Below, in pieces: positions 10,801-28,211 of a DNA stretch of 64,000 nucleotides (its first letter is position 1; every line of letters starts with the position of its first letter). A model generated the notes under the pieces. The model was given only the letters and a program-made list of their open reading frames with translations, ran no database searches and was not told the DNA's origin. Position numbers and translations under genes: made by a program. This stretch comes from Denticeps clupeoides (taxonomy: Eukaryota > Chordata > Actinopteri > Clupeiformes > Denticipitidae), in NCBI RefSeq assembly GCF_900700375.1, contig NW_021629807.1, positions 1-64,000 of the forward strand. The letters run 5' to 3'.

Positions 10801-11046
10801 CTCATTTCCCCCCGGTTCTGGCTGTTTGGGGAGATCTACAGGTGGAGGGTGGTGGTGGTTTGCATGTTCAAATCGAACCCGGCACCAAAAAACCAGCCCA
10901 CAGGCTCATCGTTGACCTTTGCCCCCTGCGTCTGTTTACTTCCGTCCTGGCCGCCGCGTCGGTTCCTGTTGGCGGTGAAGTGACCCCCCCCTTCTCTTCC
11001 TGTCTGCAGGTTTGGACGCGGCGCAGACCGAGTGTGAGCGAGGAAG

Positions 11047-16282
<5,236 letters not shown>

Positions 16283-17156
16283 ACCCGACCCACACACACA
16301 CGTTTAGTAGAAAAGTGAGGATCGGGCCATATGGGTTTCTTATTAATTAATTTATTATTAATATAAATATTTTTTTTTAATAATATTTCATTTTCTCCCC
16401 TGCAGCTGTACAGCTGGTGAGATCCTGTATCGAGTTTTAATCAGAAGCGTTGAAGAGGGTTTGAGAGGAGAAGGTTGGCGTATCAGAAAGTGCCTCACAC
16501 ACTCACACTTGCAACACACGCGCACACACGCACACACACACACGTCTGGGGTGTGGTTGCTACAGTAACCAGAGACTCAGAGTAACCAGAGTTCTACTGT
16601 TTCTGGTGTGGATGGACTGAAGACTAGATGGATTTCTGGAGCGGGAGCTGACTGAAGCGTGCACACGGGGCGGAACCCAAGATGGAATTATTTCTTTTCA
16701 TTTTTTTTTTTTTTTTTTTTTTTTTTAATGCCTTGCTTTTAAAATTTTTACTTTTTATTAAATCAGTCTGGTATGGTACTGACTTTTTGTGCACGCCTTT
16801 TCTTTTCTACATTCTGTAGTCCTCCTCACATTTTTTTTATTTTTAAATGTTCTGGCCTTTACTTTCCCATCTGTTTTATGTACCAGTGTGGAACACTAAC
16901 ACCCGTTTATTGTACTCAGACTTTACAGAGTAATGATAAGATGTGTAGCTTTTTATAAACCGGTTTAGCGGGCTGGGGTGGGCGGGGCATCGTTCTGTAT
17001 CTTGTGGAGTTGAGCGGGAGGGCTGGGCGGGGTTAAAGATTCTCTTTTTATATCCTATCTGAGGTAGTGTGTCTCTTTCTGTCTCGACGCAACCTTGTTG
17101 TAGCCTGCGCAGCTCGGCGTGCTGTGAGAACAGTGATGCTGATAGCACCTCTTATC

Positions 17157-17162
17157 AATAAA
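17157..17162 (+). terminator. ctnnb1 poly(A) signal
   Basis: AATAAA about 875 bases after the ctnnb1 stop, followed by a T/G-rich stretch. It implies a 3' UTR of about 0.9 kb that contains a poly(T) run (16701-16727) and CA-rich DNA near 16515-16545. Confidence 0.75.
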
Positions 17163-17184
17163 GATTATTCCTGAGTGCTGCCTG

Positions 17185-18275
17185 ACGTCTGATTCTGTCC
17201 GGAACGCTCGCTACACGTCTGCTTTTAACGCACCAGTCTTCTTATACATTCTCTTCTAGGACTAGGACCTTTTTAAAATATTCTGCAGTCAGGAACCCCA
17301 CATCCCACCTTTTTTTATTTTATTTATTTTAGTGGGAGTGAAACTGCAGATCAGGATGGAGGGCTTTTTGCGGTTTCTACTCAGAAAAAACGACCAATCA
17401 GAGCACAGGAGGGTCTGTAAGTTGCGTTTCACACACATACGCAAGCCGGAACGCGCCTCGCTTCCTCAGGTCCGCTGGTTACCTTGGAGATGAGAGGGTG
17501 CTGCTGTGGTGGACTGAAGACCTGCTGGTGACTGGGGAGGGAACGACGAAGCTCAGGTTTGATGTGGGTGTGTACGCGGCTGAGGGATGATTTGGGATCG
17601 GACTGCTCAGGAATGCTTTGAAAACTTTGCAGCAGAGCGCATGCCCTGAAGACCGTTCCCCTTTGTTACTATGGAAACCAGAGCCGAGCGATGGGGGAAG
17701 GGAGCAGCCAGGACACACACACACACAGGGCTAAGTTTTCTGAGTTTCTGTAGGCTGCCTGTTATCCTCCCCACCGTGGCAGGAATTTCACTGAGCTGCT
17801 GCCAAATCTGAGCTGCAGGCTGAAGCCATGCCAGGTGTGTGTGTGTGTGTGTTTATAGACACAGGGCACAGTGTTCAGCTGTGAGTGTGAACCAGGAGCC
17901 TTTTTAAACACACAGCCCCTCTTGTCTGGAGAGTTGGGGGTTGGTGGCTCTGAGGGGGCGGAGCAAAGAATGACATTTGGACCCTGGAGTCCCTAGAGGA
18001 AACACACACACACACACATCCAGCAAAGAGAATCCAAACACCTGAAGAGTGATTACCCTCATACAAAGAAACTTGGTAACCCCAGAATTTACACACACAC
18101 ACTCATTCAGAGCTGGAGGGAGGTTCCCTGCGTAAGGACAGAGGAGAGGTCGTGACCTTTCGCATGGTGGCACTGATACCTGAGCTGGAGAGAACAGGAC
18201 CCGCCATTCTGAGCAGAACAAACCACAGTTCCCCCAGCGAGACACTTTTCAATCTGTGGGACCACGGCAACCTTC
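17185..18275. other. intergenic DNA downstream of ctnnb1
   Basis: No exon or RNA gene recognised. It contains short CA/TG repeats (17704-17725, 17835-17851, 18003-18019) and moderately GC-rich unique DNA. Confidence 0.5.
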
Positions 18276-18552
18276 TTCTGTCACGTGGCCGGTACTGTGT
18301 GTAAAGTGTGCGATATAGCGTGCAAACAGTTACAAATGAGCGTATATACTGGTGTAAATAAGTTGGAGTAAAAAGTTATAATTTTACATTTACCAGATGC
18401 CCTTATCCAGAGTGACTTACAATCAGTAGTAACAGGGACAGTCCCCCCCTGGAGGTTAAGTGTCTTGCTCAGGGACACGATGGTAGTAAGTGGGATTTGA
18501 ACCTGGGTCTTCTGGTTCATAGGCGAGTGTGTTACCCGCTAGGCTACTACCA
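18276..18552 (-). repeat. second composite repeat: unknown unit plus SINE-A
   Basis: Same arrangement as 11812-12084: a 105-bp unit starting 'ctgtcacgtggccggtactg', then a reverse family A SINE (18381-18552) with tail 'catttaccagatgccctta' and head 'taggctactacca'. Confidence 0.75.
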
Positions 18553-18555
18553 GGC

Positions 18556-18985
18556 CCTGGTGTAAAACCCTTAAACATGTTACAAATTGGAGTCCAACTG
18601 TGAAAAAAACTGTTGATTGGACCTGTTTGGAAAGGCACACACCTATCTATATACGGTCCAACAGTTGACCGTTCACATCATAGCACAAACCAAGCATGAA
18701 GTCAAAATGACTTGTCTGTACACCTCCGAGACAGGATTGTCTCCAGACACAAATCACAGAAAAGTCTCTGCTGCTGTGAAGGTGGAAGAAGTCCAAACCC
18801 GGCAACTGTGTGAATGTCCTTGAGTGTCCCAGCCAGAGTCTGGAGAGATCTTAAAAATGTCTGTGCACCAATACTTCCCATCCAACCCGATGGAGCTTGA
18901 GAGGTGGAAATGGGCAACGCTGGCCAAGGACGGGTGTGCCAAGCTTGTGGCATCACATTCAAAAAGACTTGGGGCTGTCTGCATT
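18556..18985 (+). mobile_element. internally deleted Tc1-family transposon
   Basis: The left part ('acaaattggagtccaactgtg', 'gaaaggcacacacctat') and the right part ('tgaatgtccttgagtgtccc', 'gccaagcttgtggcatcaca', 'ttcaaaaagacttggggctg') match, from memory, the two ends of a widespread fish Tc1-like transposon whose transposase ends 'VASYSKRL..AVIAAKG'. Most of the transposase gene between them is gone. Terminal repeats are not clearly delimited. It is a dead, short derivative. Confidence 0.65.
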
Positions 18986-19009
18986 CGGTTCGGTGTGAAC
19001 AATGCGGTT

Positions 19010-20546
19010 TGTAACAGCGTTATTATAGCTGTATTGTGTGGTGGGCGGAGCCTGTCAGCCTGCACTTATCTGATTTACTTTAGTTGAGTGATAGATGAGC
19101 TCTGCTTGTATTTTACTTTCACTGTTGAACAGAACAGTAACGATGTGAACACGTGACTCTGTCTGAACATATAAAGTCACGTGACTGGGCTGAAATATGG
19201 GAAACACCTTAATAAATGGCGATTAAGATGGAAATCCCAGCATCAGCATGCAAGTTTTTTTGTCACAGTTTGCCATCTTCTCTCCATGTCACTTCCAGCT
19301 CATCTCCAGTTAAATTAGTGTGAGTGGGTGAGCTTTCGCCCATTGGCAATTACCGTCTAACAGGCTCTGGTCACGCTGCTAGAAGATGAGATCGCCTGTT
19401 AAACTGTAAAAAAGTTCATGTCCAGTCCCTGACCAATTTCAAAATGAAGGGACACAAGGCCGAACGGCTCAGTATTCTACTGAGCATCATTGCACCCCTT
19501 GTGTATAAACGGGCGTAAACTGGTATGGAGGGGTATACGTTGTGGTGTAAAATGGGTGTATGCTGGTGTGAACTGGTGTAAACATGTGTAAGGGTCGAGG
19601 AGATCAAAAAACTTGCTTCAGCACATCAACTCACCAAAGATTCTGTTGCCTGGCAACCGGTAGGGTGTAAAGAATGAATTCACATGCACTCCATCTCTCT
19701 CTCGCTCTCTCTCTCACACACAGACACACACACCTGCTGGGAAAAGGGTAGTGGGGGGAGGAATGGAGCAAAATGAACAGATGAAAGACTTTTTTTCAAA
19801 TGGAAACAGAAGTGTGTATCTCTCTCTCTCTGTGTGTGTGTGTGTGTGTGTGTGTATGTGACCTTAACTCTGTCCAGGAGAAGATATTTGGTCCTGAAGG
19901 TCACCAGCTGTGGCTATGTCATGTTGCTCTTGATGATTTCTCAGAGCTTCTGAAAAGTGGGTGTGGCTTGAGGGGTGTGGCATAGTTCCTCTGGGATGAT
20001 GAAGTTTGTGCGATGACAGCAGAAAATGTTTTAAATAATATCTCCCTGTGGTCCAGATGGTATTTTCCATAACCAGTGTCTGAGTTAGAACCAATTCTGA
20101 CCACAGGAACAACCCATATAAGGAATTCCTGAGGTGTGAGCAGAAGATCTGAGTGATGTTGTGAAGTACTGCTGGAGTGTCTCTCTGACACCATCCACCC
20201 TCCAGCCATCTCTCTCTCTCTCTCTCCTTCCCGCATGTCTGTCTCTTGGAGCTCCGCCCGCATCCTCTCTCACATGGAAATGAATGATTGATGGGCAGCA
20301 CAGCTCCTCCTGGGGGAGTTTCACTCAGTCAGGGCCGGCTGAGGAGTTTGGAGGGGAATGGGGAGATCAGCCAGGGTTTCAGTGTGATGCTGTGTGTATG
20401 TGTGTGTGTGTGTGTGTGCGCCTAATTGGTTGATTGAGAACTGGTAATGAGGCTCAGATGGAGCCGCAGGCTGTTCATTTGTTTATCTGCACCCTGGGGG
20501 GATGAGTGTGATTTGCCTGGTTGTGTAAAGGTTTAATCATAGAGCT

Positions 20547-20586
<40 letters not shown>

Positions 20587-21748
20587 AAGAGGGACCTTTA
20601 CCTGACCCAGCAGATACTCAGACACCGCTGAGCTGTCAGTCATGTGTTGCTGCAGGTCATCATTAGTCCACTGGGGGAGTGTTTAAGTGGAGCTCCGCCC
20701 CCAAGCCACTCTTTCGGTGCACAAGGGAAATCAGACAGACGACCTTGTGACCACAGCCTGACCTCTGACCCCACTGAGATGTTACTCCATGCCTCATTCC
20801 CTCCCTAATCTCCCTTTGTGTGTGTTATTATTCTACCCACACACTCTCACACACATGCACAAACAGTCTCACAATCTCCAGTTCACATAACATCATTTTG
20901 AAAAATTCCATATCTGCTACTTTAATCCAAAACCATGTGGAGGCGCGTCTGTCATCAGTTTGTCAGATGTGCTGCTTTCCGAGGTTCATGGTTGTAAATT
21001 ATCCTGATTCACAGAATTCCCTCTGATGCTTGAATCCACGAAGCCTGCAGGAAACCTGATGGCCCACGCCCACACTGACCTGCTGGGGAGGGGGGTGCGT
21101 GGACCAGATCACGTCAGTCTGGCTAATTTATACATGTCCTGAACAGCAGGTCTAGTGGGGATCTCCTGGTCTGTAGCGTCCATGGTGGGAGAACTGGTGA
21201 AGATCTACTGCGGCACAAACTAATGCTGCTCACACACACCAACACACACACACACACACACACCACATTAACGTCTCATCCTTCACTGTTTTCTAACTTT
21301 CACATAAACACATTATGCAAAACCCACTCCGTCTCTCTCAGTCCCCGCAGGGTAATTAATGTGATTAAGAAGATTAACGAGTGCAGCGCTAATTGAGTGG
21401 AACAGGATTGAAAGTGAGCTGCTCTGATTTTGCATAATAATGAGTCTGGATTAGACTCCGCCCGTCCACTATAGCCTCAAGACGGGGTGACACATACACA
21501 CACACACACACACACAGACATCTCCTCACACATGGACCCTCAAGCTATGTTTAGAAATGTTTCTATACAACGTGTGTGTAAAATCTGGTTTACGTGTGTG
21601 TGTGTGTGTGCTTGTGTTTGGGTGGTTTCAGAGGTCTGCTGCATGAAACAACTTGTCCAACAGAGCCACACCAGAACACACACACACACACACACCACTC
21701 TTTTTTACGGGAACAGAAACACCTGTCCCATGCTACATCAATAAGAAG

Positions 21749-21775
<27 letters not shown>
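19010..21775. other. intergenic microsatellite-rich DNA
   Basis: Non-coding. Contains CA/TG or CT/GA repeats at about 19695-19735, 19819-19860, 20397-20420, 20551-20590, 21236-21263, 21493-21518, 21594-21611 and 21752-21779. A stretch at about 21350-21445 rich in homeodomain-type TAAT words is listed separately. No gene seen. Confidence 0.5.
21350..21445. promoter_or_regulatory. candidate conserved non-coding element
   Basis: A dense cluster of TAATTA/TAATTG and ATTA cores ('gggtaattaatgtgattaag', 'cgctaattgagtgg') and an octamer-like 'ttttgcataataatgag' lies in otherwise simple-repeat DNA. This is the look of a developmental enhancer, but only composition supports it. Confidence 0.25.
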
Positions 21776-21778
<3 letters not shown>

Positions 21779-21782
<4 letters not shown>

Positions 21783-22160
21783 CACCTGTTTAAGGAGGAT
21801 CTGGGTCGCATTCTGGATTGAAGAGGGCAGGAGATAACCTGGGCCACCTTAACCTACGAAAACATTACCCACTTTTGGACCACAAAACGTAGACCTTCCC
21901 TTCTATGTACATCAAAGTAAGTGTGTGTGGTGGGGGGGGGGGAGGGGGCATCATTCTCACACACAAGATAACACCTGCTTAAGGAGGATCTGGGTCGCAT
22001 TCTGGATTGAAGAGGGCAGGAGATAACCTGGGCCACCTAAGAGGAACATTACCCTCTTCTGGACCCACAAAACGTGGGACCTTCCTCTTATTACAATCAA
22101 AGTAAGAGTGTGGTGTGTGTTGGGGGGGGGGGGGTGGCATCATTCTCACACCACATACAC
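21779..22160. repeat. two-copy tandem duplication, period about 189 bp
   Basis: 'taaggaggatctgggtcgca' and the following 50 bases occur at about 21791 and 21980. Both copies continue through 'ccacaaaacgt' and end in a TG/G-rich tract and 'catcattctcacac'. They differ by a few per cent and small indels. Confidence 0.85.
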
Positions 22161-22769
22161 ACAACACACAGAGAGAGAGAGAACCTAGGGGTGTAAGAGG
22201 TTCTCCATTTCTGTTGTACTGCATTGACAGACGCATGAATCATCATCACATGACTCCATGAACCATCGTCCCGTCACCCTGTCTGTCTTGTCCCTTCCCC
22301 GTCTCTATAACCATGACGGTGTGAAGATCTTCTCGCTGTTCCACAACGTTCCGGCCGTGTTCCCCCTGGGACCGCGCTTGCAGCAGGCTGCTGGGATCAT
22401 TAAAACCACAAACTTCTCGCGGCACCCACTGTTTATTCTAATAAGGCGAGAGAGATGCAGCCAGTGCATTGTGGGACAGTGTGCACTATTACTGGAGGAT
22501 TAGGCAAAGGTGACACCAGTCCCCACAGACAGAAGAGTGTCGATCTCGTCCGTCCCTTTCTCTCTCCTTCCATAATTCCGCAGAGGGCCGTTTAATATGC
22601 GAGGTCTGAAACTGTAAAAAATAAAAAGTCTGCGTGTGTGTGTTGGCGTGGTGTGTGTGTGGGGGGGGGGGGGGGTGCTCTTTCATCTTTCAGCAGCAGA
22701 TTCTAATTTTCCACGAGTGGAAACACCACCGTTTTCCCCTCTTCACATCCTGCTGGATAGCAAAATAAC

Positions 22770-23130
22770 ACCGAGAGAGCGAGGCGAGAAGAGCGGAGAG
22801 CAAGAGAGGGAGGGAGGGGAGACGGGAGAGCAAGAGCAGCGAGGGAGTGAGCGAGAGAGAGAGCTAGAGAGGGAGAGAGAGGGGGTGGGAGAGGAGGAGG
22901 AGCGGGAGGGAGAGGGAGTGAGAGAGAGCAGAGAGAGGAGACGGAGGCGAGAGCTAGAGAGGGACGGGAGGGAGGGAGGGAGTGGAGCGGGAGTGAGAGA
23001 GAGAGAGCTAGAGTAGGACGGAGAGAGGGTGGGGGGGAGAGGGAGTGGGGGAGAGAGAGGGAGGGAGAGAGAGGGGGAGAGAGAGATAGGGAGAGAGAGC
23101 GAAAGAGCGAGAGAGGGTGGAAGAGGGGGG
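22770..23130. repeat. polypurine (GA-rich) tract, about 360 bp
   Basis: Almost every base on the plus strand is G or A (gagagagcgag, ggaggg, agagagg units), with few pyrimidines. The Ser/Leu/Pro-rich open frame on the complementary strand and the Arg/Glu frame on this one are consequences of the tract, not genes. Confidence 0.9.
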
Positions 23131-23870
23131 AAACCACCTTTATTACAAAACAGTCATGTTACAAAAGACAAAAGTCAAATAAAATCAATAAAACGAAAAA
23201 ACTAAGAAAACCACACAAAGTGAAAGCAGGGTAAGAGAACCACAGACAACTCCCAATCCAGGAAGCAGCCAGTTTCAAAGCTCAAACAGAGCTTAGCATT
23301 GTCGCTAAGTGTCCATAATCACAGTTTCTCCAAAAGTGTATACTGGGCGTCCTCCACACACAGACCTGAGAGAGAGAGAGAGAAGTGCAACACAAAAACC
23401 ATACACAGGTTACAGTAAGTCCAAAAGTGTTGAAAGAAATCCCTTCTGATCTCCTCCAACCCACCTCGTGTCCACCTCTTCTGAACCTCTTTCAGTGTGG
23501 CAGCTCCCACAGAACTTCATCCATGTCAGTAAAAATCATTGTTCTACTTTTTTCTATTATGTATTTTATGTCTTTTTTATGACTTGTTTATTGTTATTTT
23601 ATTTGTTAATTCTTCTGATTCTTTTTGCTGAAGGTGTAATGTAGTTTTTATGCAGTGTTTTATTTATACAATGTTTCATTATACCGGGTCTCAAAAGTGC
23701 ACAAAAAACGTTTTTTTTTTTTGTATTAACAGTTCATGTATTAATAGAACTCTGGTGGTGAGTTTGTTTGTAGCTGATGTGACTTTTATCTCTAAACCGA
23801 ATACAAAATGAGATTTTCCAGTTATTTGCGTCTGGCCTTCATTCACCCCAACTCTCCATGTTTACTCATC

Positions 23871-23906
<36 letters not shown>

Positions 23907-24159
23907 TGTGTGTGGGTGAGGGAGAGACTGATTCTTATCTCTCTTGCTTTTATACGTCACTGGATCACAGAAGAAAAAAATATATATCTTGACTTCCTGT
24001 CTACTCAGTGAGAATTCCTGTTTACATGGAAACCATTTTCATTTTATAACGTCTTCTACACACACACACACACACACACACACATTTAGGGGAGGAAATC
24101 ACCAGACCCAGACGTCTTCCTAGAATTCTTCCAGTTGCTGCTCACATGGTTATTATTTT

Positions 24160-24225
<66 letters not shown>

Positions 24226-25160
24226 GGATCTGCAGGATGACTGGTCTGCTCAGGTTTGGTATTTTCAGCCTTCACCCTCACTGTTGAACCACCATCTCTC
24301 CGACTTCTGATTGGTTCTTTTTTTAAAAATGAAACCCACTCGTTTGCATGGTGTTAAAACCCGAGGGCAGGAGTTGCAGCCACAGCGCCATCTGCTGTTG
24401 AGGAGATCATGACAAAGGTCACGTGGTGCAGAAGCAGAACTATCATTATATAGCAGAGAAGGTGAACTAGAATCACCAAACCTCTGTGGACAAGAAGTAG
24501 GAGGAGAGCCTGAAATAGAGTTTCATGTTGTTCTAGATAAAATCTAGAACCTGATCTAATGATAAAAATAAAATCACATTAATTTCTAGAATCAAAGTCA
24601 GAATTTAGGTAAACGTTGCTTGACAGCTATGAGTGTCTATATGAAATAGGCCAATCAAATTAAGTGGGCAGGACTAATGCGGAGTCCTTTCCAACATGGC
24701 GCTACCATTCATGCGCACTTGCATGTTACTGGTTGTACTCCAACTACCTCAGTACACACAGTACTCACTTTACCCACAACATATTCAGGTTCAGCATTAT
24801 AACTTCAGTCCGAACCAATCGTCTGTGCAAGATCAGGCTGGATGAGCTTTAGCCCCGCCCACTGACTTTGAAGTAATTCATGATGCACGGAATGTGGCCA
24901 AATTAAATACATTGACACACTGAATAAATTAATAATGTTTTTATTTCCAGCTTTTATTATTCCTGTCATATTGTATTAATTAATTATGTTTTATTCTCCC
25001 ATTTATTCCTGTGATTAACTGCTTTTCAACCATTTTTAGCAGCATATAAAATTAAAAAGTCATGTAAATTTGGGGATATGTCTCTGAAAACTATTAATAA
25101 TCTTATATATAACATGAAAGTGACATAAATCCAGTTGTAGACCATGAAAAATGCTGAGAA
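23131..25160. other. intergenic DNA, AT-rich with CA repeats
   Basis: No gene recognised. Simple repeats include TG at 23874-23914, CA at 24058-24083 and a pure CA run of about 60 bp at 24161-24221. The rest is AT-rich single-copy-looking DNA. Confidence 0.5.
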
Positions 25161-25169
25161 AACCAGTTC

Positions 25170-25710
25170 TTAATCATGAGATATGTCCCCTTCCACATCT
25201 ACACCTCACAAGCTCTGCACCTCACAATCAGATGCAGCGTGTCCACCAAAATCTCTGCTTGCCTGTCTGACATCTCATCCTGGATGGCAGCACATCACCT
25301 GAAACTCAACCCCAGCAAAACTAAACTCCTATTCATCCCTGCTGATTCAATTTCTCCTTCAACCACTGCACACACTCTTGGGGTAACCACGGACAACTCC
25401 CTCTCCTACACTTCTCACATTTCCAATCTCTCTCGTTCATTTCGATTCCTTCTCTACAACGTTAGAACGATTTGTCCAATTCTTGTCCAATATCTGGTCA
25501 TCTTCAAACTGTACTACTGTAACCCACCCCTGGCTGGTCTTCCTCTCAGCATTACTCGACCTCTTCAGCTGATCCAGAACGCTGCAGCACAACTTGTTTT
25601 CAACCTTCCCAACTCAACTGCACCCTCCTACCTCAGATCTCTCATCACTCCTGGCTCCGCACCTCGATCTCTCCGATATTCCACCACCGCTCCACTGGTA
25701 CCTCTTTAGA
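25170..25710 (+). mobile_element. L2 LINE reverse-transcriptase fragment
   Basis: Encodes 'ISSWMAAHHLKLNPSKTKLL' followed by 'TLGVTTDNSLSYTSHISNLS', 'LVIFKLYYCNPPLAGLP' and 'LIQNAAAQLVFNLP', the diagnostic C-terminal half of L2 ORF2. The frame is open for about 177 codons, so the copy is not very old, but it lacks the endonuclease and its 3' tail is not evident. Confidence 0.85.
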
Positions 25711-26119
25711 AATTATTTGGACTAAACGAGCTCTTATGGACACTTTCTACATCCTAAATAAAAAAAAAAAAACGCTTTTGTTCTGAGTTGTAATGCGAAT
25801 GGTATCTACATATCGGGTTTTGATGTGGAGCAGGGTTTACAGCTGTTGTCTGCTGGATGGAGGAGAATCTTCTCTGGAGTTTTGCCTCCACCTTCTGGTA
25901 GAAGCGGCGCAGCCTGAAGTGCCACGTAGACTGAGTGTTTTTCTCTTTAATATTTTACACTGTACGTGCTGCATTTCGCTCTTGATGAACTTGTCCCAGT
26001 TTGTGTTTATAATTTTCAGATGAATGACAGAACAAACAAACAATAAAATCCTAAACCATACACCCTCCTACACCAAATCCCCACTAACAAGAAGCACCTA
26101 GGAGGAAGAAGATAAGAAG

Positions 26120-26337
26120 AGCTTCGTGGCATTTAGTAGAAGCCCTTATCCAGAGGGCCTTACAGTCAGTAGTTACATGGCGACTACTGAAGGTCTTGCT
26201 CAGGGACACAACGTGTAGGTGAAAGATTCGGGAGTCAAACTGCCAACCTTCCAATTACTGGCAGTAAGTGCAGTTCGAACCTGGGTCTGGTCTTCTGGTT
26301 TATAGACGAGTGTCTCTCCCACTAGGTTACTGCCGCC
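26120..26337 (-). repeat. old SINE family A copy
   Basis: Diverged reverse copy: 'agaagcccttatccagaggg', 'agtcagtagttaca' and 'cactaggttactgccgcc'. It includes extra bases near 26245 that resemble a family B head. Confidence 0.65.
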
Positions 26338-26615
26338 ATAGATTTATCCATAAATTGTAGTAATGGATTCCATATTTTGAGTGCCACCTTTACTTCTCAA
26401 CATGAAGAACTCAAATCCTCCAATGTAGTCAAACATCCAAATATAGAACACCAGAAATCTCCACGTTTGGGGCACAACCAGAAGTGGCGTGTTGGGGTGG
26501 ACAGTTTCCTTTAGGAAGTGGGATGGGCGGGGCGACGTGGGAATGAACAGTTCCGGTTCTGCTCCTCATCCCGCCTTGTTTCTCTCCGATCTCGTGTTTT
26601 ATGCTGTTTGTCCAG

Positions 26616-27793
26616 ATGGAGAACTTCGGCAGCTCCAGACCAGTGATCAACACCAGCATCTCCAGCGGCAGCAGCTTCCACCCGTACCTGCGCCTCGGCG
26701 GCGGCGCACGCCGCCTACGGTCCCTGCTGCTGGGCATAGAGACGGTGAGGCTTCCGCCTTCATCCACCCGCATCCACCCACTGAGGTTCTGCTCCAGCCT
26801 TCCCAGAGTCAAATAAAATGTCTTTTTATTAATTTCACGAATCATAAAAGTTGTGTCCAGCGTTTGTAAGAAGTGAAAGTTTCGCTCCATCCTGCCTCCA
26901 TGCAAATGTCATTGTTTGCATCCGCGAGCAGCGGGACAATCGGCGTCCTGTTCCTATCTGACCACACTGTCCCCAGGTGCTGGGTCTGCCGGCCTGGCTG
27001 CTGATCGCCGTGACCGAGAACGTCCACTCCGCCGCCTTGGGCTGGGTGATGTTCGTCAGCATCTTCTGCTGGGTGCTGACCGTCGTCCTCCTCCTCCTCT
27101 ACCTCGCCAAGGCCCTGACCCGGATGCCACAGCTGCCCTGGGACACGGCGGTGAGCTCGGCCCCGCACACGTCCACGTTCCTGCAGACGCGCAAAAAGAC
27201 GCTCCTCTGTCCCCTTCACGCAGACGCTGGTCTTCAACTGCAGTGCGGCGCTTGTCTACGCGGTGGCCGGTGTCGTCGAGGCGACCCTGGTGGCCTCTAG
27301 CAAAGAGGAGGACAGCTACAGCGCCTGGGCCGCGTCCACGGTAACCAACTCCAAACAGGGGGTTCAGCATTCCAGGCCAGAGTTTGATGTTCTTTGGCTG
27401 TGCTTCTGATGCCCTGATTGAGTGCGTCTGTTGTCATGTGTATAAATGCACCCTGATTGTGGCCTGTCCCCACCCGGTCATTGTGTATTTTTTTGTGTCC
27501 TGACATGAGTTTATGTGATTCCCTGAACTGCCGCTGGTGCCTGACTTGTTTCCTTCACCATGTGGGGCTGTTATCCAGATCTGAAGGAAAATGTGGAAAC
27601 AAGAGACCTCATACCTTCCAGAAGAAATGACAAAACCGTCTCCAGAAGACATGTGATTTTCCTTCAGATTTTCTGACACTGTCTTTTCACCCCCCAGGTC
27701 TGTGTTTTTCTGGTGTCTCTAAGCTATGCTTGCAGCTCCATCCTGAGTCTGAGATCCTGGAGAGCCATGCAAGATGGTGGTGAAGGAGGATAG
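26616..27793 (+). CDS. cmtm8: CKLF-like MARVEL transmembrane protein 8
   Basis: Four-pass MARVEL-domain membrane protein. In mammals CMTM8 dampens EGF-receptor signalling and favours receptor internalisation. Exons: 26616-26744, 26977-27150, 27224-27340, 27698-27793; 171 residues, all junctions in frame with canonical sites. Recognised by 'ETVLGLPAWLLIAVTE', 'ALGWVMFVSIFCWVLTVV', 'RMPQLPWDTA', 'SYSAWAAST' and the final 'LSLRSWRAMQ', which align with human CMTM8 (human EIVLGLLVWTLIAGTE, FGWVMFVAVFYWVLTVF). The N-terminus (MENFGSSRPVINTSISSG) is short and an AG directly precedes the ATG, so an upstream first exon is possible. The segment 'PYLRLGGGARRLRS' replaces the usual DREFLRTLPG and may hide a small indel. 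Confidence 0.88.
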
Positions 27794-27880
27794 TGTGTGT
27801 GTGTGTGTGTGTCTGATGTGCTAATATTTGCTGCTGTTTTGTTTTTCTGCGTCCTTCAGTGGGCCTGAAAGGGGACTGGA

Positions 27881-27886
27881 AATAAA
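27881..27886 (+). terminator. cmtm8 poly(A) signal
   Basis: AATAAA 88 bases after the cmtm8 stop, followed by (att)n. Confidence 0.7.
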
Positions 27887-28211
27887 ATTATTATTATAAT
27901 TATTATTATTATGAGCTTGTGCTGATCATTTCCCTGCATTAGATCTGTAATTCTTGGTCTGAAGGTTTGGGCTCAGTTTTTATCAGTTTATTTGGGGTCA
28001 GTTCGGCTCGGCTCAGGTCGACCTCAGCACAGCATCCAACATTTTAGGCCTGATTCGAGCTCTAGCCTGAAGATCCAGGTATTGTGTGTTTTAATATTTA
28101 ATATTTTATACTGTAGATAATGGCTTTGGTTTTTTAAATATCGTGAACGTGCTGCTGGGTGACACGTTGGACCATAGGTACAACCTGCATGTAAGGGGTC
28201 ATACAATAACA

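Noticed and set aside
18556-18985. Possible host gene with homology to transposase
   Set aside because: Only the two ends of a Tc1 element are present, with the middle deleted and no intact frame, so domestication is not supported.
22703-23137. 144-codon Ser/Leu/Pro-rich open frame
   Set aside because: It is the translation of the polypurine tract's complement; pure low complexity.
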